The notes: generated by a model not told the origin, from the letters alone. Positions 16,299-27,767 are shown, counted from the stretch's first letter. The stretch: 64,000 nucleotides of DNA from Ruminococcus flavefaciens ATCC 19208 (GCF_000518765.1 NZ_KI912489.1:376652-440651); one strand, 5' to 3'. Numbers and translations are program-made.

Positions 16299-17483
16299 TT
16301 AACCGTCTGTAAAATCGAATTCTTCGTTGGAAAACTTCAGAACATCTCCGTTTTTGATTTTTATTTCCATATTGGCAGGTACGGGAGTTCCGTTGATGTA
16401 GGTCCTGTTGGTTGAGTTGTTATCTTCAATGTAGCATGAGCCGCTGCGGGTATATATAGTCGCATGGACTCTGCTGACAGTCCTGTTTTCGGTGATGCAG
16501 AAATCCACCTTGTCACGTTCCTTGCCTATCCTGAAAACAGGCTTGTCGATATTTACCGTAACGCCTGTAGCCCGTCTTGTAAGCTTTGGGTAATTTTGCG
16601 GAGCAGACCTGATATGCTCCGATTTTACAAGCTCGGGCAGGACGTTCCGCTTATCACTGTCAAGCGATGGTATTATCTTTGGCTCGGGAACTTCGGGAGC
16701 AGCTGTGTGCTTGAACTCCTGTGAACCCTTGTTTATATCGTTGATTATGGTCTGAGCCATATTGATGTTCTGTGAAGGTTCTGGAATATGAGAGGCAGGT
16801 CTGCTGAACTGTGTATGCTCAGGCTTTGCAGGATTGGAAGCAGGTCTGCTGAACTGTGTATGCTCAGGCTTTGCAGGATTGGAAGCAGGTCTGCTGAACT
16901 GCGTATGTGCAGGCTTGGCAGTCTGAGCAGGGAACAGAGAAGGGACTTCTCTGCGGATATACTCCCTTGCCTCTGAGATAGTGAAGCCGCTTTCACGGCA
17001 GACGAAATTCATAAAGCCGTCAACGGCTTTATAGTCGCTCTGAGACTTGTATTTTGCAAAGGTGGATATTTTGCGCAGACAGTTTACCACGCCGTCATTG
17101 CAGCTCTCGTTATACCACAATGGCAGATAGAACAGCGATATTTCAAGGTTATCGGTATTAACTGTTATGAAATCGGGGTCAAGGACTATATTCTGCATAT
17201 TAAAGCCGCAGGTCTCAGCAACTTTTATTATGTCCAGCAGGTTCTTTACGATACAGAAATATTCCTGCTTGTCGATGCCGTTTCTTATCTTGTTTATGAG
17301 CGGTATACCTGCTGCTCCAGTGAATTCGAGTCTGTCTGTACCCTCAGCGAAAGGAACGAGCCAGCCTTTTATGCGGTTGTCGATGAAGTATCTGTATTCG
17401 GGCTCGTTGAGCATTTCGTTTCCCGTAAATCTGCATTTTATACATACTTCACCGTTTATTTCAGTAAATTTGAGTTTTGCCAC
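16299..17483 (-). CDS. FHA-domain protein
   Basis: 394 residues. The N-terminal 180 form a globular domain resembling DUF6382, often found ahead of FHA domains in Firmicutes. A Pro-rich linker (about 190-240) has three 15-residue repeats of the type PAKPEHTQFSRPASN. The C-terminal FHA domain (about 305-394) has FRIGKERDKVDFCI, SRVHATIY and NNSTNRTYINGTPV, the phospho-Thr binding residues. Starts at a GTG with GGAGC upstream. First gene of the operon; promoter at 17516-17544. Confidence 0.9.
   Translation of the reverse strand: MAKLKFTEINGEVCIKCRFTGNEMLNEPEYRYFIDNRIKGWLVPFAEGTDRLEFTGAAGIPLINKIRNGIDKQEYFCIVKNLLDIIKVAETCGFNMQNIVLDPDFITVNTDNLEISLFYLPLWYNESCNDGVVNCLRKISTFAKYKSQSDYKAVDGFMNFVCRESGFTISEAREYIRREVPSLFPAQTAKPAHTQFSRPASNPAKPEHTQFSRPASNPAKPEHTQFSRPASHIPEPSQNINMAQTIINDINKGSQEFKHTAAPEVPEPKIIPSLDSDKRNVLPELVKSEHIRSAPQNYPKLTRRATGVTVNIDKPVFRIGKERDKVDFCITENRTVSRVHATIYTRSGSCYIEDNNSTNRTYINGTPVPANMEIKIKNGDVLKFSNEEFDFTDG
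16795..16920. repeat. 45-bp in-frame tandem repeat inside the FHA gene
   Basis: Nearly identical 45-bp units begin at 16795, 16840 and 16885 and encode the Pro/His/Ser linker repeats. Near identity at DNA level suggests recent expansion. Confidence 0.85.
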
Positions 17484-17515
17484 ATTACCGCTCCTTTCAT
17501 GTTTTTCTGTCTTTT

Positions 17516-17544
17516 ATTATATAATATTATGCATATAAAGTCAA
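17516..17544 (-). promoter_or_regulatory. promoter of the FHA/PP2C operon
   Basis: TTGACT-N17-TATAAT on the minus strand, just upstream of the GTG start of the FHA gene. Confidence 0.82.
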
Positions 17545-17552
17545 GATTTACT

Positions 17553-17625
17553 GTAGGGGCTGATGCCGACATCAGCCCGTCAGGATCAAAAAATGATCGG
17601 GGCGATGTAGGCATCGCCCTCTACA
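17553..17625. repeat. two palindromic cassettes
   Basis: 17553-17580 has GTAGGGGCTGATG / CATCAGCCC. 17599-17625 has GGGCGATG / CATCGCCCTCTAC. Same head-and-stem design as the other cassettes, with different stem sequence. Confidence 0.78.
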
Positions 17626-17655
17626 TAGATAATGTATGCGCCAATATTCACAAAT

Positions 17656-17684
17656 AAAAAGGACCGTCCCTCGGGACGGTCCTT
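17656..17684 (-). terminator. secDF terminator
   Basis: GGACCGTCC / GGACGGTCC stem with a 4-nt loop and a T5 run on the minus strand, 9 nt after the secF stop. Confidence 0.92.
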
Positions 17685-17692
17685 AAAATCAA

Positions 17693-18664
17693 TTACTTTT
17701 TGCTGTTAGCTTTCTTATCTGCCTTGTTCTTCCACCACGACCATGTTACAGGAGCAACAAAGAGTGATGAGAAAGTACCGGAGATGAGACCCATCATAAG
17801 CGGTACTGAGAAGGTAAGGAGCGAATCATAGCCTGTTACAAGAACAACTATTGTGATAACAAGCATTGTACCGATAGTTGTTACAGAAGTTCTGATAGAA
17901 CGTGTAAGAGACTGTGTACAGCTTACGTTGATAAGCTCGTTAAGTGAAGCCTTAGGCATAAGCTGACGGTTTTCTCTGATTCGGTCGTAGATAACGATAG
18001 TGTTGTTTATCGAATATCCGAGGATAGTGAGTATAACGGCAACGATGTTTGAATCAATGCTGAAGCCGCATACTATCGTAGTTGTGAAAGCTACGAGTAT
18101 ATCGAGGCAGAGAGCAAATATAGAGCATACACCTGCTGACCAGCCGCCGATATTTTTGAAACGGATAGCGATATAGATGATAACAACGAATGCTGCAAAG
18201 AGTACAGCTATGAAGCACTTGAGCAGGAATTCGCGTCCCGAAGAAGGGCTTACGTCGTTTGAATCGTAGATCTCAAGAGAATTTTCAGTAAATTTCTCTC
18301 TGAGAGCGTTTGTCATTTCTGTCTGTCTGTCAGCTGTAAGACCCTGATCGGAAGTAAATGAGATAGTGAGCTGCTTTCCGCCTGAGTCGAGGCTCTCACC
18401 TGTTCTTACAACGACTGATGAACCAACGATGTCCTTTACTGTATCGCCGACATCGTTTGTATTTATATCACCCTGATATGTGTAGGTGATAAGAGTACCG
18501 CCCTTGAATTCGATCGCAAGGCGTATGCCTCTGATGAGCGCACCTGCGAGGAAAACTACGAGAACAGCGATAACAACGCCGAGGATAAGCTTTTTCTTGG
18601 AACAGAAATTATATACCTTTGAAGGTGCATTTACGATTTCTTTCTGAGTATTCTTCTTGCTCAT
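17693..18664 (-). CDS. secF: protein translocase subunit SecF
   Basis: Works with SecD to pull proteins through SecYEG using the ion gradient. 323 residues: first transmembrane helix near 30-50, extracytoplasmic domain, then five clustered helices with the conserved YSINNTIVIYDRIREN motif. Lys-rich C-terminus. Its ATG overlaps the secD stop by 4 bp, so it is translationally coupled. Confidence 0.95.
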   Translation of the reverse strand: MSKKNTQKEIVNAPSKVYNFCSKKKLILGVVIAVLVVFLAGALIRGIRLAIEFKGGTLITYTYQGDINTNDVGDTVKDIVGSSVVVRTGESLDSGGKQLTISFTSDQGLTADRQTEMTNALREKFTENSLEIYDSNDVSPSSGREFLLKCFIAVLFAAFVVIIYIAIRFKNIGGWSAGVCSIFALCLDILVAFTTTIVCGFSIDSNIVAVILTILGYSINNTIVIYDRIRENRQLMPKASLNELINVSCTQSLTRSIRTSVTTIGTMLVITIVVLVTGYDSLLTFSVPLMMGLISGTFSSLFVAPVTWSWWKNKADKKANSKK

Positions 18665-20073
18665 TTCTCGTCACCTCCGTAAAGCTTTCTGTTTCTGAAG
18701 CACTTGAACTTGGAGAGTGAAGTTACCATAAGTCTTGATGCGAATACACCGAATATGAAGTTGCAGATAACACCTGCAAGGAGTGTGAATCCGAATGAGT
18801 AAACAACGCCCTCAGCCGTAGCGCCGAATGCGAAGAAGATAGTCTTGTTGAGGATCTTCGAGAAGAAGCTGTCAGGAACACCGAAAGCTCCCATAAGGAT
18901 AACTGCTATGATAACGTTTGTGATGTTACCGTCGAGGATAGCGGAGAATGCTCTCTTGTAAGCTATCTTTATAGCAGCATCGAGAGATTTTCCTGTTCTG
19001 AGCTCTTCCTTGATACGCTCGCCTGTGATGATGTTAGCGTCAACGCCCATACCTACTGCAAGTATGATACCTGCGATACCGGGGATGGTGAGTGTTGAGC
19101 CGTTCATGAATCCGAACCAGCCTGTGATAGCTGCAATAGAACCTGCAACCTGTCCGCAGAGAGCGATAACAGCTACAAAGCCGGGAAGTCTGTAAAGGAA
19201 TATCATATATACAGCGATTCCGATGAATGCGATAAGAGCTGCAAGAAGGATAGCGTCAAGTGAACCTTCACCCATTGTAGGTGAGATAGTTCTGAAGCTC
19301 TTTGTTTCCATTTTGAAAGGAAGAGCACCTGAGTTGATCTGGTTTGCAAGCTTTGTTGCGGAATCATTGTCAAAATTACCTGTGATACGAGCTTCACCGC
19401 CTGTAATAGCATCGTTTACAGTAGGAGCGGAGATCAGAGTGTTATCCATCCAGATTGAAATTGGTGTGGAAGAACCTGCAAGCTCTCCTGTAGCATCGGC
19501 AAATTTCTGAGTACCTGAATCGTTGAGCTTGAGAACTACGACATATTCGTAATCCTTTCCGTCCTCCGTAGGTACATAAGCACTTTTAGCTGAAGCGATG
19601 TCATCGCCTACGAGCACTATATCACCTGATGGGACTTCGGTGCCGTCCTCATCGGTAGTTGTGTCTGTGCCCTTACGGAATGTAAGTACAGCCATTTCGC
19701 CGAGTTCCTTAACGGCAGATTCGGGGTCGAAATTTGATTCGCCGACTTTCCACGGGAAGCGGACGATAATTCTGTCGCTTTTTTCATCGCTGTATACTTC
19801 ATTATCGGTGATACCGAGTGAAGCAAGTCTTGTCTTGATGACCTCGTAAGCAGAATCAAGCTGACCCTTGTCAGCATCATAATCATCTGCCGGACCGAAA
19901 GTAACGTCAACACCGCCCTTGATATCAATACCAAGACGGATATCGTCAACGCCCTTTACATAGGTCGTTCTGTTATCGCCGAATAATTTGTCTATGCCAA
20001 GTACCGACGTAACAGCAAAGATTGCGATAAAAGCAACGACAATGAAGAAAGTTGATTTGCCTGTCTTTTTCAC
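18661..20073 (-). CDS. secD: protein translocase subunit SecD
   Basis: Partner of SecF in protein export. About 470 residues: first helix near 10-30, large extracytoplasmic P1 region starting DDIRLGIDIKGGVDVTFGP, then C-terminal helices with GMGVDANIITGERIKEELRTGKS. The AGGAGG box ends only 1 nt before the first ATG (20079) but 7 nt before an in-frame GTG at 20073, so GTG is the likelier start. Promoter at 20171-20199. Confidence 0.94.
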   Translation of the reverse strand: MKKTGKSTFFIVVAFIAIFAVTSVLGIDKLFGDNRTTYVKGVDDIRLGIDIKGGVDVTFGPADDYDADKGQLDSAYEVIKTRLASLGITDNEVYSDEKSDRIIVRFPWKVGESNFDPESAVKELGEMAVLTFRKGTDTTTDEDGTEVPSGDIVLVGDDIASAKSAYVPTEDGKDYEYVVVLKLNDSGTQKFADATGELAGSSTPISIWMDNTLISAPTVNDAITGGEARITGNFDNDSATKLANQINSGALPFKMETKSFRTISPTMGEGSLDAILLAALIAFIGIAVYMIFLYRLPGFVAVIALCGQVAGSIAAITGWFGFMNGSTLTIPGIAGIILAVGMGVDANIITGERIKEELRTGKSLDAAIKIAYKRAFSAILDGNITNVIIAVILMGAFGVPDSFFSKILNKTIFFAFGATAEGVVYSFGFTLLAGVICNFIFGVFASRLMVTSLSKFKCFRNRKLYGGDEK

Positions 20074-20170
20074 AGTCATGCCTCCTAAAAATAAGCCCCT
20101 TTACGGCGTTCTGCGTGCCCACAGAAACAGCATAGGACTTTTATTTCCTGTCTCATTGACAATTACAATT

Positions 20171-20199
20171 ATTGTACTATATTTTTATCAAAAAGTCAA
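20171..20199 (-). promoter_or_regulatory. secDF promoter
   Basis: TTGACT-N17-TACAAT on the minus strand, about 95 nt upstream of secD. Confidence 0.7.
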
Positions 20200-20257
20200 G
20201 CATATTGCCTTAAAAACTTTCCATTTCAAGAATATGCACAATTCCGTTAATTAAAAT

Positions 20258-20558
20258 TCGGAGTTATTAACAAAAGCCGTTAGCCGTTAGCCTTTAGCCG
20301 TTAGCCAATGGAGAATTGAGAATGCTGCACTGTAGGGGCGCTTTCCGAGCGCCCGTTATAAGTGATGAGTGCATAGTGGTTAGTAGGGAACGCCGCCCTC
20401 GGCGTTCCGAGCCCTTAGCCGTTAGGTTGTAGGGACGCCCATCGGGCGTCCGCGTTGCAATTGTCGTTAAAATTGACGTACGCGCAATGCGCGTCCCTAC
20501 ATTGTATTCATGTTACTTGTTCCGTTGCTGACGGAACGCCGAGGGCGGCGTTCCCTAC
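20258..20558. repeat. dense cluster of palindromic cassettes and TTAGCC repeats
   Basis: A GCCGTTAGCC-type short tandem (20275-20305), then five cassettes: 20332-20355 (GGGCGCT-type), 20383-20408 (GAACGCC-type), 20429-20452 (GACGCCC-type), 20478-20500 (ACGCGCA-type, reversed) and 20533-20558 (GAACGCC-type, reversed). Each pairs with itself. No gene in 20200-20567. Confidence 0.85.
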
Positions 20559-20566
20559 ACTACTCA

Positions 20567-20593
20567 ATAAAAAGCACTCCCGAAGGAGTGCTT
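20567..20593 (-). terminator. ATP synthase operon terminator
   Basis: AAGCACTCC / GGAGTGCTT stem with CGAA loop, then TTTTTATT on the minus strand, immediately after atpC. Confidence 0.92.
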
Positions 20594-20597
20594 TTCT

Positions 20598-21008
20598 TTA
20601 CTTAAAGTGTTTCTGAGATATTTTAAGACGGTTTATAGCGCGGTTGAGCGCAGCCTGAGTCTCATAATACTCCTTGATGCTCTGCTTCTGCCTGAGAAGC
20701 TCTTCAGCGCGTTCCTTGGCTTCCTGAGCACGTTTTATGTCTATTTCCTCGGGGAGCTCACAGGTATCTGCAAGGATTATGGAAGAATCAGGCATTACCT
20801 GAATAAATCCCTCTGATATAGCAGCGTATTTCCATTCGCCGTCAACCAGATATTTAAGCTCTCCCGTCGGCAGACAGGTTACGAGGGGCTCATGCCCTGC
20901 CATAATACCGAGAAGTCCGTCTATAGCCGTTATAACGAGGTGCTCTACCTCGCCGCTGAAGAAAAGCCTGTCTGTAGAGATTATCTCAAGGTGAAAGGTT
21001 TTAGCCAT
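20598..21008 (-). CDS. atpC: ATP synthase F1 epsilon subunit
   Basis: Rotor subunit that links gamma to the c-ring and inhibits ATP hydrolysis. 136 residues: N-terminal beta-sandwich (MAKTFHLEIISTDRLFFSGEVEHLVI, GIMAGHEPLVT) and C-terminal helical hairpin (about 85-136). Last gene of the operon, 15 bp after atpD. Confidence 0.96.
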   Translation of the reverse strand: MAKTFHLEIISTDRLFFSGEVEHLVITAIDGLLGIMAGHEPLVTCLPTGELKYLVDGEWKYAAISEGFIQVMPDSSIILADTCELPEEIDIKRAQEAKERAEELLRQKQSIKEYYETQAALNRAINRLKISQKHFK

Positions 21009-21023
21009 ATTCAGCCGCCTCCC

Positions 21024-23061
<2,038 letters not shown>

Positions 23062-23084
23062 AAAATCATTCTTTCGAAGACTCT

Positions 23085-23993
23085 TTACTCACTAATTGAA
23101 GCCGCTCCGCCGCATACCTCGGTAATCTCCTGAGTGATAGCAGCCTGTCTTGCGCGGTTATAAAGCAGTGAAAGGTCTTTTATCATGTCCTTTGCACTTG
23201 TAGTAGCAGCGTCCATAGCTGTCATACGAGACTGCTGCTCGCAGCAGAAGGCTTCGACCATAGCACCGTAGATGATTCCCTTTGCGTACTGCGGTATGAG
23301 GTAGTTCATAACTTCCTCGGGAGAAGGCATGAATGAAGCCTTTGGCAGCTTCTTCATAGTGCCGTCTGCTGCCTTGCCGAAATGCTTTCGTTCAAAGGGG
23401 AGCAGTCTCAGCGTTTTAGGCTCCTGAAGATTTGAGCTTATCATATCCGTATAGATAAGGTATACCTCGTCAAGCTCACGCTTTTCAAACTTGTCAAGCA
23501 CCAGCTCTGCCACTTCGCTTGCTCTGTAAAGAGTAGGATTTTGTGTGGTATAGAGGAATTCACCGTCAACGGAAGCTTTTTTTCCGCTGTTTATACGTCT
23601 CTGGTAGTACATTCTGCCAACCTGTCCCATAACGAAAAGATAGCAGTTATCCAGATCCGCAGCCTCATTCAGCTTCTGGTCGGTGTATTTGAGTATGTTA
23701 TGGTTATAGCTGCCGCATAGTCCCTTATCGGCTGTGATGACGATATAACCCTTTTTACGCTTATCCTCGGGGATATCCTGTCGTCTGTCAAAGTACAGCT
23801 GACGGGTGTGCGGAGTATGCTCCAGAACGCTTTCGATAGTTGACTGGAGCTTATAGAAGTAAGGCTCTGTACATTCAAGCGACTTTCTTGCTTTTTTCAG
23901 CTTTGATGACGACATGAGGTACATAGCATTGGTGATCTTCAATATCTGCTGTATACTTCCGATCCTTTCACGGATCTCTCTCATATTAGGCAT
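23085..23993 (-). CDS. atpG: ATP synthase F1 gamma subunit
   Basis: Central rotor shaft. 302 residues: N-terminal helix MREIRERIGSIQQILKITNAMYLMSSSKLKKA, central Rossmann-like domain (ITADKGLCGSYNHNIL), and C-terminal helix EAFCCEQQSRMTAMDAATTSAKDMI ... ARQAAITQEITEVCGGA. Intact and of normal length. Follows the delta-alpha fusion gene by 14 bp. Confidence 0.96.
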   Translation of the reverse strand: MPNMREIRERIGSIQQILKITNAMYLMSSSKLKKARKSLECTEPYFYKLQSTIESVLEHTPHTRQLYFDRRQDIPEDKRKKGYIVITADKGLCGSYNHNILKYTDQKLNEAADLDNCYLFVMGQVGRMYYQRRINSGKKASVDGEFLYTTQNPTLYRASEVAELVLDKFEKRELDEVYLIYTDMISSNLQEPKTLRLLPFERKHFGKAADGTMKKLPKASFMPSPEEVMNYLIPQYAKGIIYGAMVEAFCCEQQSRMTAMDAATTSAKDMIKDLSLLYNRARQAAITQEITEVCGGAASISE

Positions 23994-24007
23994 ATCCTGT
24001 CACCGCC

Positions 24008-26038
24008 TTATTCTTCAAAAGCTGTGAGTATTCTTTCGATACGGTCTGCAAGGTCGTCTGTGAGCACCTTGTTTTCATCTATTTCAGAAATTATATCCTG
24101 TCCGTAGCTTCTGATATAGTTCATAAGGTCTGTGCGGTATTCTCTCAGCTCCTTGAGGGGGATACCCTTGAAAAATCCGTGCTGAGCCGCATAGAGGAGT
24201 ATTACCTGCTCATAGTGGGGGAGCGGATTGTAAAGAGGCTGCTTGAGAAGCTCTGTAAGCATATGACCGTGGTCAAGAAGCTCTGTTGTGGACTGGTCAA
24301 GCTCTGATGAGAACTGTGTGAATATCTCCATTTCCTTGAACTGAGCAAGGTCGATACGGAGATTTCCCGAAGCCTTCTTCATAGCCTTTGTCTGAGCTGC
24401 ACCGCCGACACGGGATACGGAAAGTCCGTAGTTCACCGCAGGACGCAGACCCGAGTTGAAAAGCTCGCTTTCGAGGAATATCTGACCGTCTGTGATAGAG
24501 ATAACGTTAGTAGGGATATATGCCGAGATATCGCCTGCAAGAGTCTCGATGATAGGCAGAGCTGTAAGCGAACCGCCGCCGTGCTCGTCATCGAGTCGGC
24601 TTGAACGCTCGAGAAGTCTCGAATGCAGGTAGAAAACGTCACCGGGGTATGCTTCACGTCCGGGCGGACGGTGGAGCAGAAGTGACATAGCTCTGTAGGC
24701 AACGGCGTGTTTTGAAAGATCATCGTAAACGATGAGTACGTCCTTGCCTTTTGACATGAAGTATTCAGCAATAGCAGTACCCGAATAAGGAGCTATATAC
24801 TGGAAAGGTGCAGGGTCGCTGGCTGAAGCCGACATAACGACGGTATAATCCATAGCACCGTATTTTTTCAGTGTATTAACTATCTGTGCGACAGTTGAGG
24901 ACTTCTGACCTATGGCAACATAGATACAGATAACGTCCTGACTCTTCTGATTTATGATAGTATCAACAGCGATAGAGGTCTTACCTGTCTGGCGGTCGCC
25001 GATGATAAGCTCACGCTGACCGCGTCCGATAGGGAACATTGAGTCGATAGCAAGTATACCTGTCTGGAGAGGTACACTTACAGGCTTACGCTCGATAACG
25101 CCCGGAGCTTCGCGCTCGATAGGGAAGTAATCGTCAGCCTTTATCTGTCCGAGACCATCAATAGGTGCACCGAGAGCGTCGACAACTCGTCCGAGAAGCT
25201 CGTCGCTTACGCCGATACCTGCTCTTTTGCCTGTTCTGATAACGGAAGAGCCTTCCGTGAGACCGTGGTCGTCACCGAGAAGAACTACACCTACCGTCTT
25301 TTCTTCAAGGTTCTGTACGATACCTCTGATGCCTGTTTCAAATTCAACAAGCTCACCGTACATTACGGAATTCATGCCGTAAACTCTTGCGATACCGTCA
25401 CCAAGACGGGTGATGAAGCCTGTTTCGGTAGCTCCTGATTTTACATCGAAATCGCGCACCTCGGTTTTGAGAACTGAGATGATATCGCTCTTTGAGCCTG
25501 TCTTTACGCCTGTATTGCTCTCAACGTACTCTGTAGCCTTTGTCTGAAGGGTATCCTTCATAAGTCTCAGGCTTGTACGGTAGCTCTTATCGTATTCAAG
25601 GTCGCCTGCGTTGAGGATAAAGCCGCCGATGATATCGGGATCGTGCTTATACTCTATGTCAACGTCCTCTTTTACGAATTTGTCCATGATGAACTTGCGG
25701 AGGTCAGCCTGCTGTGCCTCTGTAAGAGGAGTAACATAGCGGACTACAGCCTTTATGCTGCCCTGCCTGTCGAGGAGCAGCTCGTCATATTCATCAAGTA
25801 TCTCGCCGATGCGCTCAACAGCTCCGCCGTGAACTATATTGAGCATGAGCTTGTGCATAGACTCGGGGAAAAGCTTGTTTATGATACTGCGCTTTTCATC
25901 GTATGTAACAAGTGGATTTGCCAGTGTGTCTGCAACATCGGGACATGTCTCAAATACCTTTCTTGCAGCAGAGCAGTCAGTCTGAGAAACATCAAGACGG
26001 ACAAGCTCTTTCAGAAACTCTCTGTCTGTGTCTTTCAT
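24008..26038 (-). CDS. atpHA: ATP synthase delta-alpha fusion protein
   Basis: One 676-residue ORF joins F1 delta (about 1-165) to F1 alpha (about 183-676). The delta part shows [19 protein letters not shown] and the C-terminal [13 protein letters not shown] ... [12 protein letters not shown]; its first helix is slightly short. A linker of about 17 residues leads into the usual alpha start [11 protein letters not shown], then [12 protein letters not shown], Walker A GDRQTGKT (347-354) and [15 protein letters not shown]. The start has GGAGG and overlaps atpF by 4 bp; there is no stop between the halves and no good ribosome site before alpha. No separate atpH exists in the operon. Delta binds the alpha N-termini in known F1 structures, so the join is spatially plausible. 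Confidence 0.95.
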   Translation of the reverse strand: MKDTDREFLKELVRLDVSQTDCSAARKVFETCPDVADTLANPLVTYDEKRSIINKLFPESMHKLMLNIVHGGAVERIGEILDEYDELLLDRQGSIKAVVRYVTPLTEAQQADLRKFIMDKFVKEDVDIEYKHDPDIIGGFILNAGDLEYDKSYRTSLRLMKDTLQTKATEYVESNTGVKTGSKSDIISVLKTEVRDFDVKSGATETGFITRLGDGIARVYGMNSVMYGELVEFETGIRGIVQNLEEKTVGVVLLGDDHGLTEGSSVIRTGKRAGIGVSDELLGRVVDALGAPIDGLGQIKADDYFPIEREAPGVIERKPVSVPLQTGILAIDSMFPIGRGQRELIIGDRQTGKTSIAVDTIINQKSQDVICIYVAIGQKSSTVAQIVNTLKKYGAMDYTVVMSASASDPAPFQYIAPYSGTAIAEYFMSKGKDVLIVYDDLSKHAVAYRAMSLLLHRPPGREAYPGDVFYLHSRLLERSSRLDDEHGGGSLTALPIIETLAGDISAYIPTNVISITDGQIFLESELFNSGLRPAVNYGLSVSRVGGAAQTKAMKKASGNLRIDLAQFKEMEIFTQFSSELDQSTTELLDHGHMLTELLKQPLYNPLPHYEQVILLYAAQHGFFKGIPLKELREYRTDLMNYIRSYGQDIISEIDENKVLTDDLADRIERILTAFEE

Positions 26039-26523
26039 TTATTGCCCTCCTCTTCGGAAAGGAACTTATCTACAAGACGGCGGTTCTTTTCGTCGTCTAC
26101 ATTTTCTCCGATTATCTTGGAAGCAGCTTCTATAGCAAGATCTGCGATCTCAGACTGTGCCTGACGGAGAACGCGCTTTCTCTCGTTTTCGATGGTCTTG
26201 TCAGCATCTGCAATGATCCTGTCTGCTTCGTCCTGTGATTTCTTTATAATGGCTGAACGTTCAGCCTCAGCGTCCTCATGCGCCTTCATGATTATCTGGT
26301 TAGCCTGTTCCTTGGCATCGCTGATAGAGTCCTCATACTGCTGACGGAGCTCCTCAGCTTCTGTCTTAGCCTTTTCAGCAGAGTCAAGGTTATCCTGTAT
26401 AGTACGTGTACGCTCTGCTTTTATTTTGTTTAAAGGTTTGAAAAGGAATATCCTGAGCAGGACGAACAGCAATACTGTATTGAAAACAGCCCAGAAAATG
26501 CTCCAGAATGAAAAATCAAGCAT
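26035..26523 (-). CDS. atpF: ATP synthase Fo b subunit
   Basis: Peripheral stalk subunit. 162 residues: one N-terminal membrane helix ([21 protein letters not shown]) and a long charged helix that dimerises and reaches delta. Overlaps the start of the fusion gene by 4 bp. Confidence 0.95.
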   Translation of the reverse strand: MLDFSFWSIFWAVFNTVLLFVLLRIFLFKPLNKIKAERTRTIQDNLDSAEKAKTEAEELRQQYEDSISDAKEQANQIIMKAHEDAEAERSAIIKKSQDEADRIIADADKTIENERKRVLRQAQSEIADLAIEAASKIIGENVDDEKNRRLVDKFLSEEEGNK

Positions 26524-26556
26524 TATTTGCCCTCCTTACGTGATTTTTGCAGTGTT

Positions 26557-26784
26557 TTACTTGTTGCCAAGTGAAAGGATAATAAGGAGTGCGATAACGA
26601 AACCGTAGATAGCGGTAGCTTCTGCGAGGGCACAGCCCAGCAGGAGAGCGGTTCTGATATCGCCCTTAGCCTCGGGCTGACGAGCGATAGATTCAGTAGC
26701 CTTTGCGGTTGCAAGTCCTATACCAATACCTGCGCCTGCGCCTGTAAGAACGGCAACAGCTGCACCTAATGCGATTATTCCCAT
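26557..26784 (-). CDS. atpE: ATP synthase Fo c subunit, second copy
   Basis: 75-residue helical hairpin with ARQPEAKGD loop and ion-binding Glu55 in [11 protein letters not shown]. Protein identical to the copy at 26812-27039; the two genes differ at about 15 silent positions by my count. Compared with the sodium-binding c-subunit of Ilyobacter, the Gln of helix 1 is replaced by Ile and the Ser after the key Glu by Ala, which favours proton coupling. GGAGG precedes the ATG. Confidence 0.96.
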   Translation of the reverse strand: MGIIALGAAVAVLTGAGAGIGIGLATAKATESIARQPEAKGDIRTALLLGCALAEATAIYGFVIALLIILSLGNK

Positions 26785-26811
26785 TTTAATATACCTCCAA
26801 TAAATAACTGC

Positions 26812-27039
26812 TTACTTGTTTCCGAGTGAAAGGATAATAAGGAGTGCGATAACGAAGCCGTAGATAGCGGTAGCTTCTGCGAGGGCACATCCCAGCAGGA
26901 GAGCAGTTCTGATATCTCCCTTAGCCTCAGGCTGACGAGCGATAGACTCTGTAGCCTTAGCAGTAGCAAGTCCTATACCGATACCTGCGCCTGCGCCTGT
27001 AAGAACGGCAACAGCAGCGCCTAATGCGATTATTCCCAT
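26812..27039 (-). CDS. atpE: ATP synthase Fo c subunit, first copy
   Basis: Same 75-residue protein as the next gene, 27 bp away, with its own GGAGG site. Two identical c genes may simply raise c-subunit output relative to a and b, as the ring needs many copies. The silent differences show the duplication is not an assembly artefact. Confidence 0.96.
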   Translation of the reverse strand: MGIIALGAAVAVLTGAGAGIGIGLATAKATESIARQPEAKGDIRTALLLGCALAEATAIYGFVIALLIILSLGNK

Positions 27040-27065
27040 ATTTATTTACCTCCGTGAAGTTGTTA

Positions 27066-27734
27066 TCATTTTTCTTCTTCCTCTAATGCCTCTGCCATAT
27101 ACAGCGAGGTGAGGAACGCAAATACGTATGCCTGAAGCAGTCCGTCAAAAAGATCGAAGTATCCGCTTGCAATAACAGGCACACCGCCGGGGACACAGTG
27201 CTTGATAAGCTCCATAACGACGAATGCACCGAGGACGTTACCGAAAAGTCGCATACACAGCGACAGCGGACGTGTCACAAGGTCAAGCAGATTTATAGGG
27301 TTAAGGAAGCTTTTCAGCCATTTTACAGGACCTTTTTCGATAATGAACGAAGTCTGTACAAGTATGATAGCCATACCTGCAAGTGCAGCCGTTACATTTA
27401 TGTCCTTTGTGGGCGGTACAAAGCCGAATACACCGATGATATTTGAAAAACCTATGTAAATGATGAAGGTCTCAAGTATGGGAACGTATTTCTTTCCCTT
27501 TTCTCCGAGTATTCCCGTAAAGAAGTTATCGAGGAAGTCCATGAATGTTTCGAGTATACACTGCGAGCCTGTGGGGACTTTTTTCAGCTTTCTTGTTAAT
27601 ATTACAGACAGCAGTACCAGTACCGCTATTATTATCCAAGTTACCACACAGGAATCAGGAACGGGGATACCGCCGAATATAGGTATGGTGAACGCGGTGT
27701 GATTATCCAGCTGTTCCATTAGCTCTTCTGCCAT
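27066..27734 (-). CDS. atpB: ATP synthase Fo a subunit
   Basis: Stator channel subunit. 222 residues, about five membrane helices; the essential Arg is in SLCMRLFGNVLGAFVV and the last helix is LLQAYVFAFLTSLYM. First gene of the operon, with AAGGTG upstream; no atpI precedes it. Ends EALEEEEK. Confidence 0.95.
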   Translation of the reverse strand: MAEELMEQLDNHTAFTIPIFGGIPVPDSCVVTWIIIAVLVLLSVILTRKLKKVPTGSQCILETFMDFLDNFFTGILGEKGKKYVPILETFIIYIGFSNIIGVFGFVPPTKDINVTAALAGMAIILVQTSFIIEKGPVKWLKSFLNPINLLDLVTRPLSLCMRLFGNVLGAFVVMELIKHCVPGGVPVIASGYFDLFDGLLQAYVFAFLTSLYMAEALEEEEK

Positions 27735-27767
27735 GATAACACCTTCTTTCTGCGTATATTTACAATA

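Noticed and set aside
25559..25561. Internal ATG (residue 160) as a separate alpha start
   Set aside because: No Shine-Dalgarno precedes it and it lies in the last helix of the delta domain; it would also add an odd 23-residue tail before the usual alpha start.
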